DNA of 64,000 bases from Elmis aenea (Eukaryota > Arthropoda > Insecta > Coleoptera > Elmidae). The notes beneath the pieces were generated by a model, which ran no database searches, had not been told where the DNA came from, and saw only the letters and a list, made by a program, of their open reading frames with translations. The position numbers and the translations under genes were made by a program. How positions within the stretch are numbered: position 1 is the stretch's first letter; every line of letters begins with the position of its first letter. The stretch lies in the NCBI GenBank assembly GCA_947652605.1, contig OX393580.1, positions 19,798,159-19,862,158 on the forward strand. Direction: 5' to 3'. This document shows, in pieces, positions 26,901-41,900 of the stretch.

Positions 26901-29900
26901 CTGTGTAATCTGCTTAGTTATATAAAATCTTCAGACGCATGTACGCCTCTGACGAAATAAAACTGACACCAGTTTGTGGTTTTGAACTAAAACAAACACT
27001 TTAAAATATATTAATATAATTACAGTTGTTTAACTGTTATTATGAAATGTAGCACTGGCCTAGAAAAATATATCAGTACATTCCACAGACTTTAACGATG
27101 GATGGTACGTAAAATACGAGTTAGGTGGTTGGGAAACTCTTACAAACGAACAGAATTTTTTCTAGAAAAGCAACCTGCAAGATGTAGGAATAGATTGGTG
27201 GACGATTTAAAATGGTTTGATAAAATTACAGTGGTTGTGTCAGAATTTTTTGGAACGGCTACGTTAGTATATTTGTCTTGTTTAGGATGTGTGCCAGGGA
27301 TGTTTGGCGGGGCTGTTTCTGTTGTACAGTCTTCGTTCCTTACTGGTCTTTCGGTTATGGTAACGATATTTGTAAGTAGCTTTTTTTTAGTAATAAAAGT
27401 GACTTTTAGGATGGGTTGCACAGAGCTTGGTTAACGATAATAAAGCCGTTAAAAATTGGCTTCAAACTTTGCTCACACACCCGTGAATTACACCTTAAAT
27501 TAATCAAGTAGCTAAGTAAGTTTACGAGGGCTGTTCGGTAAGTCCGTGCAAAGTCTAAGAGTTAGCCCCACCAGTACGTATCGAGGTTATTTTTAGTAAC
27601 TGTCATCTGTTGGAGGATCACACACTAAGTTTCAGTCAGATAGATCTAATACTTTGTGTTTGGTGTTCATTTGAATCGCTTAAATACCGTGATTTGTGAA
27701 AAATGGATGAGTAAGAATTTTGTGTAGTGATTAAACTTTTTTTTTGAAGGGCAAAACGGCTCAGGAAACCAAAGCTAAGCTTGATAAACATTATGGTGTC
27801 TGCACCTTCGATTAGATTGGTTTACAAGTGGTTTAGTAACTTTCAAAGTGCCCATATGAGCACAAGTGACGCTGAACGTTCTGGAGGCCCTGTTGAGGTT
27901 ATTACTCCAGAAATTATTGAAAAAATCTATGATGTGGTGATGAACGATAGAACATTGAAGGCTGTGGGCATCTCAAATGACCTCGTACATAATATTTTGC
28001 ATGAACATTTACACATGAGAAAACTATCCGCAAGATAGGTGCCGCGATTGCTCACACTGGATCAAAAGCAGCGTCTACGTGTGAACTATTGCAAGGACAG
28101 TTTAACGCTGTTTCAAAGAAATCCAGAGCAATTTTTAAGACGTTTCGTAACAGTGGACGAAACATGGATTCATCTCTACCAGCCAGAGACCAAGAAACAG
28201 TCAAAACGATGGATTGCAAGCGGGGAATCTGCACCCAAGAAAGCGAAAACCGTTCCTTCGGCAGGAAAAGTTATGGCCACTGTCTTCTGGGATGCTCGTG
28301 GCATAATCTTCATAGTAAAGGGCAAAACAAATACCGGAATGTATTATGCTGCTTTGGTGGATCGTTTACTGTAAATGTGTAAATAATGATATAAAGGAAA
28401 AATGACCACACTTGGCGAAAAAGAAGATTTTGTTTCACCACGAGAACGTACCAACTCACTCTTCTGGAATTGTGACCGCAAAATTGTTCGAATTATGCTA
28501 AGAAGTCTTTCCACATTCCCCCCACTCTTCAGATTTGGCTCTCTCAGACTACGAGTACTATCTGTTTCCAAACATGAACAAAAAATGACTGTCAGGAAAG
28601 CGATTTCCATTAAACGATGAGGTGATTGCCGTAACAACTGCCTATTTTAAAGAGTTGGACAAATCATACTATATGGACGGGATAAAAAAACTCGAGCATC
28701 AATGGACTAAGTTTATAGAGCTCAAAGGAAACTATGTCAAAAAATAAAAAATGTTTGTCTAAAAAAAATTAGTTTTCTTCATTTTTGCACGGACTTATCG
28801 AACAACCCTCGTATTTATGAAGAGAAGTTTCTTTGTTTCTAATACGATTCGTAACAACAATGTTAATTTATTGAGGTAACATAATTTCAAATTGCAGCTC
28901 TTCGGGCATATTTCTGGAGCACACGTTAACCCCTTAACTACAATATGTGCCTTAATAACCGGAGTTATACCATTTACTTTAGTACCATTTTACGTCGCAG
29001 GTGAAATGATAGGAGGTCTAGCCGGATATAAATTGTTACAGGTAAAATACTTCGCAACTAAGTTGAAATTTTCAACTAACACGTATTTAATTTAAGTTTG
29101 TGACACCGGAAAAGTTCTTAACATTGAGCACCACGTCGCTGGAAAACGGAACGTCCCTGGTTGCACCCGGAGTATGTGTAGTTATGCCTTCACCAGAAAT
29201 AACAGCAATCCAGGTGCATTTTTTAAACGTTTGTGCATTAAAAGCTCAAAGATCGTTACTTATGCTTGTTTGTGGTATTTAAAAATCTTTTTTAGGCTTT
29301 GGTTGTTGAATTTCTTTTGTCGTTGGTCTTAACTTTCGCGAATTGTGCTTCCTGGGATTACAGATGTGCAAAAAATAATGACGCCGTGCCTTTGAAATTC
29401 GGTTTTCTTATTACAACGCTGTGTTTAGCTGGGGTGAGTTGTTTGACATTATGATTAAAGAGGCAATTTGCGGAAATACATGTAGAAACATCAGTAGATT
29501 CTCAAGGAAGTTGAGAAACTGTAGTTAATGCTACGAGAATTATTTCACTTAACTCAAAAACATATGAGAATTAATGAAACATAAAATATTCTTTAACTAA
29601 TATTCTTTGAACAATTTCCTTCAAATTACTATAAACATTTTTCAAGTTCTTTTAAACTCATGGTGAATTATTCCCTATTTTAAATGTTCAAAATCGAAAC
29701 TAAAGCGTCTCCCAAAAAAGTGTCAAAACATTTACAACAAACTGATGTTTGAATATACCCTATGATTTGTTTGCAATGTAAGGTGTTTTTCTTCAGGGAA
29801 CCTACACAGGGGCAAGTATGAATCCTGCGAAAAGTTTCGCCTGTGCATTTTGGAATCAGCAGTGGACCAATCATTGGGTTTGTATAAAAAAAAGACAAAA

Positions 29901-32900
29901 ACTTATACTTCTTTTAACTTGTTTTACGGTTAGGCACAGGCTCATTTATAACTAAGGAGATATTGACTAATTCAAATGTTTTTAGGTGTACTGGGTAGGA
30001 GCTCTATTAGCAGCTGTAGTTGGATCAATTTTTTATAGGATAGTTTTCTCTCGAAGGCCACCGACGTTAAGAATAGAACCATAGGCTAATTTATAGTAAG
30101 CTCTGAGCGATTTTAGTTTTATAAGTACGTTTTAAATGTAGTTAAATGGCCATATGTAATGACAATAAATTTATTCCAAATATAGTGCATAGTGGCGTGT
30201 TACTTAAGTGAAATGGAAAGTCTCACTTAATAACATTGGTTACTTAAAGTATTAATTTTGTCGACTTAAGATATTTGGAAAGATTTACATTACGATTAAT
30301 TTGCAATAAAACCTAAAAAATGCTGCAACATGTATTACAAGTGGCGGACTGCCTCCATATGGTATGTTAAGCTATTTACACGATAATTACTCAAGCAATT
30401 TGTAAGTTTAGATCGTGTTAAGATCAAAGACTGGTAGTTGCCGACTGTTTTGATGGCATTTTTTTAACTCAATAAATTTGCAATACAAAACACCATTTTC
30501 TCTTTTTGTACATGGAGTAGTGAATTCATTTTATTTTTGATAATTTAGTTGTGGTTTTTTCTTTGAATCTGTATATTATAGGTTTGTCTTTTTTATGTGT
30601 GTGTTTGAAGCAGCTTTTTATCAAGTTATCTTTACAAATTAGTACTTTTTGTGTGAATTTGGATATTTTAAATTTGTCCACTTGTATGTGTGTGCTAAGC
30701 AACGTCTTATCTAACTTTTATTCACATTTTTGCTAAAAATTATTACCGACTTTCTCATTTATAACGCTTTTTTTTCTGTTGAAAACAATTTAGATTTTAG
30801 TTATAATTTGCTTAAGGGCATAATTACAGTGCTATTAAAATATAACAGTTTGTTTTATGCTTTCCAATATCAATTTACAATCAGTATATTCCGAGTTTGG
30901 TTCTTGCTATTTTCAATTTTAGTTGTGAAAGGTTTACAGAATATGATTAACAAATCCTGTTAACAATATTCTGTTGGTGATTGGGTTTGCTTGATTTTAC
31001 ATAAAAACGAAATTGTTTTAAGAAAATTGAATAAAGTGTGGATTTCTTAAATGAGAGAAAGAAATGTAATTTAAATATTTTATCAGTAGAGATTTGGAAG
31101 AAACAATTTTTCGTTTTGGTTCAGTCTCACAATTTTCAATGCGATATGTGTTGTTTAGCAAAAAAGTTGTACATTAAAAGTGTTCAAAAATGATGAAATT
31201 TTAATAATTATAAACGTCTGAAAGGCAATACCCATTACATGCACTAAAGGTATTTTTTTATACTAGTAGTTAGTTCACTTATGAAAGAATTATTGTTTGT
31301 GTGAAAAAATTATACGAAAACTGTACTTATCCAACAATATATCTTGGAGATATGATAACAAAAAGAAGTAGAAATAAGAGACGTGGGGACAGGAACGAAT
31401 AAAAGAAGACCTAGGGCTATTTGAGGGATAAAATGGCATTGGAAGATATATGAAAGAAACCAGACAAAAACATATGAATTACTGAAAGTAACCCCAAGGA
31501 ATGTTGATTTATTTCACAGCCTGAATTTGCTACAAAAATAGTTTTCCAAAATCGTTAACGGTTGTTAATTATCTTTGAAATTAAAACCAAAATCATTTGT
31601 GTATCTAACTTTAAATTCCTTCTAAACTTGTTGGCGATTTTCGTTAACTATTTTCTCTCGAACAAACTGAGTTTAATGCTCTGATAATTTTCGTCAGAGG
31701 AGTTCTCCAGTTAAATATTTCGAGACCAAAATGCCACTTTATGAAATCAAAATGCGTTACAGTATAGATTTGTTAAGATACTTCCGCAGAAGCTGCGAAT
31801 ACTAAGGACGTTCATGAATATGGTAATGCTTCTTTAATATAACTTTTGGTTGTTCTGGTTATTCTTGCGCAAATATAAGGCCCATTTGAGAACTTTATTA
31901 GCCTAAACATGACAAATAGCCCTAATAAACTGATACGCACCAAGAATTAAAAAACATTTGCAAAGTTTTGTATTGTGGTAAAAACTAACTGTGTGTTTGT
32001 GCAAAGAAGACTCAGTGCTCAAACTTTTAAACGGACTTGTTTTTAATGGTTTTAGGAATACAAAAGAGGCGAAGGAAATACTAAAGGGACCTTAAGAAAC
32101 AATAAATTAAAGTATTGATAACATAAGTATAAAACTATAACGTTTTTATTAATCAGATAAATATTGGAAGTCAGCAAAGATGTTATACTTCGTGGAGGAT
32201 TTTGAAAAATAGGTGACTAACTCTGCTATAAAATGGCAGTACTTATAGTTTTTTTTTGTGCGATATGTGGACACAAACATATAAATATGAATTATCTAGA
32301 TTACTTCGTTCATGTATGACATTTCATGCAGTTACATGACTGAAAATTGTGTGTTCGCCAGAATTTTAATAAGATATTCAATGTCAACTACACAGAGTAA
32401 CTTTCTGCACCGTATTTAAGCCAAAGAGATTATGAAAAAACACGTCTTTTAACAACTGTTACAAATCTGGACCTCACATAATTTTGCTTAATAAAAAATG
32501 TTTGAATTTCGAATTATTCGATGAGTAAAATTCGCTCATAAACTGTTTTACGACTAATGTAAGTAGGAACTATACAGGGTGTTTCACTTTTCCAAGGGAC
32601 ACTATTGCTATCTCCGTAAATAATGAAAATACAAGGTTGGTTAAATGGGACAAAAGTTAGCTATTTAGGAGTGTATTTTAAACAAGATCTTGTTTTGTTT
32701 AAAAATTCCATTGCTTGCGTGATATAACGACAAAACCGAAATAGATCAAAATTTTTAAACTTAAATATCTCGGCTATTGTTGCGAATACACAAAAACGTC
32801 TAGGGAACCATTTTTTTGTAGATTTTTTTTGCTATAAGGTGGCGATAGTCAGATTTTTATTATAAATTACCGTGCGAGATATCTGACAAAAGAACTTTTT

Positions 32901-35900
32901 TTTTAAATGGCAGTCGTGGTAGGTGATAACTTAGATTTAAAGATTATTTTTTTCTCTTTACAATGATATAATATTTTATATGTCTATTTTCAAAAATAAG
33001 CGAAATAACCTAAAAATGCAAAATCAAGGTTGCCATTGAAAAAAACAATAACCGATTTCAATTGTTTTATTTCGACCCTTGCTTGTCTATTATGTCACTC
33101 TTTAAACAGTGATATTACAACAAATGTAATGCGAAATTAAAATAATCATACTAATAGTCATAATATGAATGTATTTTATACCCCTTACTAACACATTAGC
33201 AAAAAAAGATTTAAATTATTTACATACCTATGTTGATTTACATTATTTCCAGTTAACACAATTATTAAAATAGACAAGCAAGGGTCAAAATAAAACAATT
33301 GAAGCTAGTTATGGTTTTTTCCATGGCAACCTTATCTTAAGATTTTGCATTTTTTTAAAGGTTATTTCGCTTATTTTTAAAAATAGACATATAAAATATT
33401 ATAGGTATCATTGTAAAGAGAAAAAAAATAGTCCTTAAATGTAGTCATCACCTATTACAACTGCTATTTAAAAAAAAGCTGTTTTGTCAAATATCTCGTA
33501 CAGTAATTTTTAAATAAAAATCTGACTATCGCCATCTTATAGCAAACAAAAGGTACAAAACATTTTTCTCTTGGCGTTTTTGTGTATTCGCAATAATAGC
33601 CGAGATATTTAAGTTTAAAAATTTTGATCGATTTCGGTTTTTTCGTTATATCACGCAAGCCATGAAATTTTTAAACAAAACAAGATCTTGTTTAAAATAC
33701 ACTCCTAAATAGCAAAATAGCAAACTTTTGTTTCATTTAACTAACCTTGTATTTTCATTATTTACGGAGATAGCAATAGTGTCCTATAAAAGTGAAACAC
33801 TCTGTATTTAGTCGAAGTGGGAAATTTGTAAACATTTTAAATATTTTTTGTTTACAGTGATTTTCGCATGTGAACTTTTCTCAAATTTATATGACGTCAT
33901 GGTGAATGTAAGTAGGCTTAATTTAAGTACATCAAATGTACGCTACAAAGTTAATAAGCTAAGGAGAGATATATCCATTAACAGATGTCGACACTTATTT
34001 ACCGATAAGTTGTCAGTCTAAAATTACTTTACAATTGTTGTCTCTGTTTAACACATAGGAGTAGTATAGAAAAATTGCAACTGTCATGCGCATGTTTATG
34101 TATAAATAACTAACTCCTTTCATGTGCTTTTAATCATACTAAATAAAGTAGAAAGTATCTCCAATAGAGGTCGCAAGCTACATCAAATTGAAAATTTATA
34201 AAGTATCTACGAATACATTTGCATAGGATACAATAGCATTTTACAATAATTTCAAATTATTATTGATTTTGTGATACATTGTTACACAAAAGCAGTAATT
34301 GATTGTGTTAAATAAAAAAAAATTGTCAATTAAAATTACATTAAATCGATAAATTAAAATGTTTTAACACAAAACAAAATCGTGAGACACTTATGTGTGT
34401 GTAATTATTGTTTTATTGCGTCAATTTGCAATTTTTTATTCAATTATAAAACAAAAAGGCACAAAATAATTGTGGGTGACAACAAGGAATAATTTTTCTT
34501 CTTAAAAAAGGCCATATTTTCAATATTAGTGTGGTTTTATAAAACATTTACTAACACCAGAATATATACCAGAATCCGGGTTTATTTCGAATAATCCGGG
34601 ACAGTTCGGAACCCAAAGTATAAATCATTGGGTTAGAAAAATTTGATATTTTGCACAGCATTTACATAAACTGTTGTTATACTTGGTTCCGGAAGCATTT
34701 TTGTAAAACCAGTAGCACACCAAAGGATGTGGAGAATTCTATGTTAATCCGTAGCTAAGGAAACAGTTTTTAAAATTCATTATAATTTGTTCACTTTTAA
34801 TGTTAATTAAATATTATTTTGCCAAAACTTTGTGTAATAACTTTTTTTTTATGATGCTTATTGTAAGCAGTGTTTTTACTTCTAAGCAACTAAAATTAGT
34901 TGGTGTTTTAGTAAACGCTAGCCATTATATTAATTTATGCTAAAGTTGTATAAAAACCGTATTAAAATTGTCGGTCTGAATCAAAAATTTCGAGGGTTTG
35001 TGTTTTTTGGGCGGATAATATTTATTGTTTACGAGTTTGTGTTTAATTATACTTTGATTTTGATTGGTCCCTTATTGCATATGAAAAGCTTCTAAAAGGT
35101 AAGTGGGAATTAAAAAATCCAGTCTGCAACACAAAACCTAATGTTGCTTTTACATTTGGCTTTGTGAAATTCCACTAAGTGTATTTGTTTTTTACAACAC
35201 CTCAGCGAACACTTCCAGTGATGCATGTTTATTTCAAATTGCGGAAAACAACAAAAGGACATCATTAAAACTTTTGAAATAAAATACGCCAGCATTCTAT
35301 TCAATTCCTTTATGGTAATGACATTTTTATGGAAGTTTTTAATGGCAAATACGAGAAATTTAGATTGCTTGTGCTAACTTAAACGTTCAAGATATTTTAT
35401 GTTGTAGCTCAACACAATCTGGCACGTTTATTAATTGCACAAACAGTTTATTGCTTGCATCTGCTATTAAAAAGTTTGCGCTAAAGAGAAATAAGCTAAG
35501 GTCGGGACTCTAAAGTGTGTGTAATGTATTTACGGAAGCCAACTTGTGAAAGCTTTCTTGTTGCAATCGATATTCACGATAAACTACGTCTTCCTGATTA
35601 AAAAGATGCTCGAATTATAAGTTCGCCAGTTGAAAATTGGCTTTAAAAGTTTGTTATGTAAAATACTTTCTTTAATTAAATTGGCAAATGAACTGCCTCC
35701 ACAATTAAAACGTTCCAACGCTGGAAATAGTGTTGCAAAATTAAAAGAGCATTAAAAATTACATTACTGGTTTTGCGTTCAAACATAGTTTAAAAACACG
35801 TTCTGAAATAGCAGAATATATACTTTATAACTACCAGAAGTTGTAAAGTTATAAGAACAGGAACACATCAACTGTAGTTTCATAAATTACAGCTTAAGTT

Positions 35901-38900
35901 AAAGTAATTTGTTCTTTTCTTTTTCGAATTACGTTTTACGTCGGCACTTTTGAGAGAATGTTGTTCTCTGAACTGTATGGCATGGTATAAATTTATCTTC
36001 ATTTTGTGGTTTTCTAGTTTTTAACCACAGTCATGCAGTGTGTGGTAAATTTATAATTTTTAAAAGATACGAATCAATAATTATTAACTGGACACGAAAT
36101 GGTTTAAATAGTTATCTATAGTACGTTTTTGCAGTAGATATTAGCACGGAAAAATTAAAACTAGTAGATAAATCTCAACATTATTCGAGTGATTAGTTCT
36201 AAATTTAAAAGTCTACAAGTTTAATTGTTAACTACAAAGTATAAATGGAGAGAAAAAAAAATCGAAAAGTTGATTTTAGTTTTTCTAGAAACATTTTTGA
36301 CGTAAAACAGGGGCGATTTTATCAAAATCTTGTTCATCACAGAACAACGCAACTTCGTCCCAATTTAACCAATTTCTTAGCTCTTAAGATATGTGTGATA
36401 CCCATGTTGAGCTCCAACTTTGGGCCACCATGTAAAGTTTTTTGGTTGAATTAATTATAGTTTAAATTAGATATTGGAAGATGCACCACTTGCCAGCCAA
36501 TTGTTGCTTTTTATTAAAAATTTAAAGGACAAAATCATTTCTTTGTTGCGCTTCAAAGCGAGCACAAAAATTTATATTGACGTTTCGTACGCCGTTAAAC
36601 AAAACATCTTCAGGACATAACTTTATTTACTATAAGACTAAGAAGTAAAAATTACATCAATTAAACTGCATCTATCATTAATTTTGAGTAAAGTACAAAA
36701 ATACCATGAGATATTCCTGCAAAAGTAGTCAAACGTCCAAAGCGGTTTAATTTTGGAAGTTGAGATTATTGTGAAGTTTAAATATAATTAACACAAAAGT
36801 GTTTGTTATAACTGTAGCTAATTTTATAAATCCTTAAATATAAAAACAGACAAAAGAAAACTTACCATGATTAAGTTGTTGAGGCTCTTGCTTTGAATAG
36901 CTTCGGTAACAACTCGTAAATCGGATCTGGAAAAAAAGTTCCTTATAAATGAGGCAGTTTCGTTATCAAATTGGTCGTATAAATCATTGTACGTGGTCAA
37001 CAATCTTTTGTTGTACGACATTTGGAGGCTTTTTACGAGCTTATAATATAAATACGCCCGTTCCCTTTTATACAGCGGGTGTAGCAATCTTTGAATGAAG
37101 TTGTTTTGTGTACAACAATGGCTTCATTAAAATACGAATGAATAACGATAGGCCAAGAGGATGATTAGCATTGTTAGGGTGAACTTGAGTTTGACTGGTG
37201 CGTCTTATAGCTAAGAGGCAGAAAATGGTTTGAAATAATTTAGCTCTGATTGCAAAGATGGTTAAGGGTTTTCTAGTAGTTTGATGTCCTTTTGTTCTAA
37301 GCTCAGTTTTTCAGAACTTTAAACACTGAAAATGTAAGCAAAATGCTTAGTCGTTGATATTCTGCTTCACATTCGTCTTCTAAAACAATGCCTACCTTGT
37401 CTGTTTTGATATCTACTGTTTTTTAAGTTTTGGACTAAGCTTTCAACGAGCTAACAATTTATAGAAAAACACTTTCAGCATATACTTTAAATACATTAGC
37501 TTCCTAATTTTAATATGAAGCTTATCCAGGAAGTAAGTGCTGTTTGGCTGGTAAATAAAGAAACGAGATTTTTTTAGATTTTTAAAAATCTTTATTAGAT
37601 TTCCAATACCTAAAATTACTTCTCTAATTAGTTTTCGCCATTATTGCGATATTTATCATAGTCGGGCACCAGTTTCTGTACACTTTACTTAGAACAGGGC
37701 TGACTGTAAAGATAGCCACTCTTCGAAGTCGAAAAGTTTGTAAGGCGAAAGTAATAACTATTTAATATTCCCAAATAATCTTTGTGGCTTAAAACGATTA
37801 CAGAGACTTGGGAAAATATTTAACGATGAAATATTATAATTTGACTTCACCAGAAGGGCCTGTCACGACTGCGAAATCTCAAGGAGATTGCAGGAATTTC
37901 AGCTAAATAAAATTCAAAGCGTCGACCGAGACAATATATCGATTGAAGGTACATTGGCTTCGAGTTTTCTCTACCCAAAGAAATTTTCGAAGAGAGTTTA
38001 ACTCTTGTAGAGGATAAAATAAACGTATTGAAGGTGATGGCGCGGAAAAAAACGATCGCTGCCTATAACAATGACAAATTTACAACTTTCAATTCAATGT
38101 AGTGCCTTGCCTGTTTCTTGGCAGTGCAGATTGAGTTTTTTATTAGTACCTACACATAAATTTATATTTATTAAAGGAAGTTTATTTACATTTATTGCAA
38201 ACGCTGACAAAATTTCAAAGTTTTTAAAAAATTTCCGTGAGCGTTAAAAAATATTTTAAAACGTATTCTGAATAAACTGGCAGTTGTTATCGATTGGCTT
38301 AGTGTTGTTTAACATATTTACAAACAATAAAGCTAATCATAATTTTTTTAAATGCATCACAATCAAAAAATCCAAGGGTATACAGGGTGGTCCACTTTTT
38401 TGTAGCAGGACTTAAACAGTCGATACAAAAACTTATTTTAAAGTGAATATTCCATATCAACACGGGTCCATAAATGCTTCATTTTAAAGATACAGGGTGT
38501 TGAAATTTTCGAAAAAATATCGATAATTTTTAACCGTTTCGCAACCAGTAAATAGATTTAAACCAAATTTGGTATACAGCACCACATTCGGTGAGAATGT
38601 CAAGCCCCACAAGCAACCAGTGGCGGAGTTGTGGGGATTCAGTTTTAATAAATTTTTTAGAAAACTAGTACGGCCCTGTTCAAAATCAAATTCGAACATG
38701 TTTGTAAGTAGAACATTTTATTTTAAACAGAAAGTGTCTCTTTACTTTTCTTCGTATCTACCACCGTTTGGCGCGAAATTAGGTTTATTTTACTATTCTC
38801 GCGAAAAATTTGCTCGTAAGTTCGACCTAAAAATATCGCTAATATTCAAAATAAAGAAATAATTACCGATTTTTGCAGTTTTTTTATAACAAAACATGCT

Positions 38901-41900
38901 AAAAATGAGTGAAGAAGTTCCGCTAAATTAACGATTATCGATTAATGATCTATATTTCAGGCATTTACTCTGTAACGCAATTTTCTGCTTTTAGCGATAT
39001 TTTTAGATCGAATTTATGAGCAAATTTTTGGCGAGAATCCGAGAATAGTAAAAGAAATCTAATTTCACGCCACACGGTGGTAGATACCACAAAAACTCAA
39101 GAGACACTTTTTGTTTAGAATAAAATGCTCTACCCAAAAAACAAGTTCAATTTTGATTTTGAACAGGGCCGTACTAATTTTTTATAACATTTATTAAAAC
39201 TGAACCTCCACAACTCCGCAAGTGGTTGCTTGTGGGGCTTGACATTCTCACCGAATGTTGTAACCTGTAAGGTGGTGCTGTATACCAAATTTGGTTTAAA
39301 TATATCTACTAGTTGGGAAACGGTTAAAAATAATCGATATTTTTTCGAAAATTTCAACACCCTCTATCTAAAATGAAGCGTTTATGGACCCATATTGATA
39401 TGGAATATTCGCTTTAAAATAAGTTTTTGTATCGACTGTTAAAGTCCTGCTACAAAAAAGTGGACCACCCTGTATACCCTTGGATTTTTTAATTGTGATG
39501 CATTTAAAAAAATTATGATTAGCTTTATTGTTTGTAAATATGTTAAACAACACTAAGCCAATCGATAACAACTGCCAGTTTATTCAGAATACGTTTTAAA
39601 ATATTTTTTAACGCTCATCAAAGTTTGTTAAAATTTTCTAGAACTCTTTTATTATAATATTAATATATTTGTTCTTACTGTTAACAAATATGTTAAACAA
39701 CACTTGGAGAATACATAACGAGTACGAATTTATTTTAGTTTAAAAATAATTTGTACAGCTCCAAAGTTTTTTTGTGATTAATTCAAAAAAGTTATTATTG
39801 GCTTTATTGTTTGTAAATATGTTAAACACCACTTGTAGCAACAAAATCAAATAAACAGTAGATAATCAGTGATAAATAATTCTGCAAAATTCTCTCACAA
39901 AAAAACATCGAAACTTTTAATTACCTTTTTAACGCTACAAAGTATTTAAATACTTTTTCATAAAAAATTACCGGGATATTTTTCAAATCACTGGTTAAAT
40001 TAATGTGAAAAATGTCCCGTTCTTCTGTGCCTATCTAATTTTGGACGTGGTCAAATCTAAAAGACTGGCAGTGAAATATAAGGTATAATCGTCCACGTTC
40101 TTTGAAGCGTAGCTGAGAAAACTTCAGTTGCTGCGTAAACATTTCAAAATTGTTTAAAACTGGAAAATAAGTTTCACTAACGCGAAACGTTTGCATAATT
40201 TAGAAAGCCTTTGGTTATTTTTTAACTTGGTATGATTCTATGATTAATTGTAATAATAATATCCAAAGTAGTACATGGTGTGAACCTGTTCACAAACGGT
40301 TTTGTCTACAAAGAAAATAGAATCTAAATCCAAAGGTTACTTAAAAAAAGAATCAATCATTGAAAGCAGTTGAAAATATCTGTACAAATTGTCGTTTTTT
40401 TATTCTTCCTTAATTTTCAACTTTGTTGCACATAAGGTTGTTTTCTTTTCATTCAACTATTGTATACTTTTACTTTTGTTCAAAGAATTCTCTACAAAAT
40501 ATCGGACGTTTGATCGCAGTTAACAATTGCTGTAGGGAATTCCTGAACGTTTGTTTTCTCAAAGGAGTTAAAAGCTTATATCCTAGTGAAAATTTAGTGG
40601 ACACACTAACAGAATATAAACTAGGGAAAACAGTTGTCGGAACGATTCCCCATTGCTTCTAAAGCAGATCTAAATAACGAGGGTACTAATTATAAGTGCT
40701 ATTTAGGGTCTAAACACAGATCAGTAAATTAATTTTATGATGTCATATATTCTGTATTTAACACAAATGTCTCATAAAAGCACAGTCTTCGTAGTTATTA
40801 ATTTTTTTGATACGAATAGCAGCCGTTCATTGTTTATTTAATCTGTTATGGTCTTCCTGGATTGTTTTTTCCAACAGAAAACGAATTGTTGTCTATTTTT
40901 ACCAGTCTATTATTAATAATTCTTATAATTAGATGTAGCTGTAGGTGATGTCTTAATTTAAGTATTTTTCTATTTTACTACTAAAGAAGTAACGTGTTTG
41001 TTCAGTATTTGCAAAAAAATTTGTCTTGGTCGCACTAAATGTTTTCAAGTTCTTACCGACCGATTTTCGCAGCAAAAACCGCTTATTCGTAAGACATAAA
41101 TTAAGATTAATGATTTAAGTTTGTGGAACAACACATTTAATGGCACAAAATAACTTGCGAACTGACAGGACGTTATTTAAAATTGCTTCAGCTAATATCA
41201 CATTGTCCAAAGCAGTCAGCAAATATCGTGCAACTATTAAAAGTTTTCAAAGTGTTTCTTATGAATTAAATTGACGACTGCGTGTCATGAATTGAGATTA
41301 ATGACCGAGTGAAGTCTGAAATGCAGTTTCAAAACAGATTAAAACAAATCAGAGACGCAGGCATAATTTTTAAATCAATATTTAAGAGGAATTATGGGGT
41401 CCAGGTAGAGCCATTTATTCACCCCGCTTGGAGGTAAGCTGTCATATCTGACCCAACCTGAACTGGATAAGGCGATAACTGCTGTCAGATCTTTCAAAAT
41501 TTAGCTTTCAAATTTTTAATACCTTATCCTAGTTTTTTTTTTTTAGCTAAAACTTAAATTTGTTAAATACAGTATTATAATGATATCATTAATGTACACT
41601 TTCATATTTTAAAAAAAGTCGATTTCTTTCCAAAAAACCTTACTATTTAATCCATTTCTAAATTTTATTAAATAATCATTTGTCTACTGATAAAGACACA
41701 ACTGTTTTGAAACTAGCACAAATTTCCTTTCACATGCAATTCCTCACTGTTTTATCTTGATGTAACTATTGTATGGTTTCTAGAAACTCCGTTTTCATTT
41801 TATTCGAAATTATCAACTACACTTTTCGAGTAAAGTTAATTAACTAACAAAAGTTGACACTCATTTAAATGCAACTTGCGTTTACTGTAAAAAAACTTTG

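Noticed and set aside
30551..30963. Two hydrophobic plus-strand frames that look like membrane proteins
   Set aside because: Their composition is that of translated T-rich DNA, with no topology or family signal.
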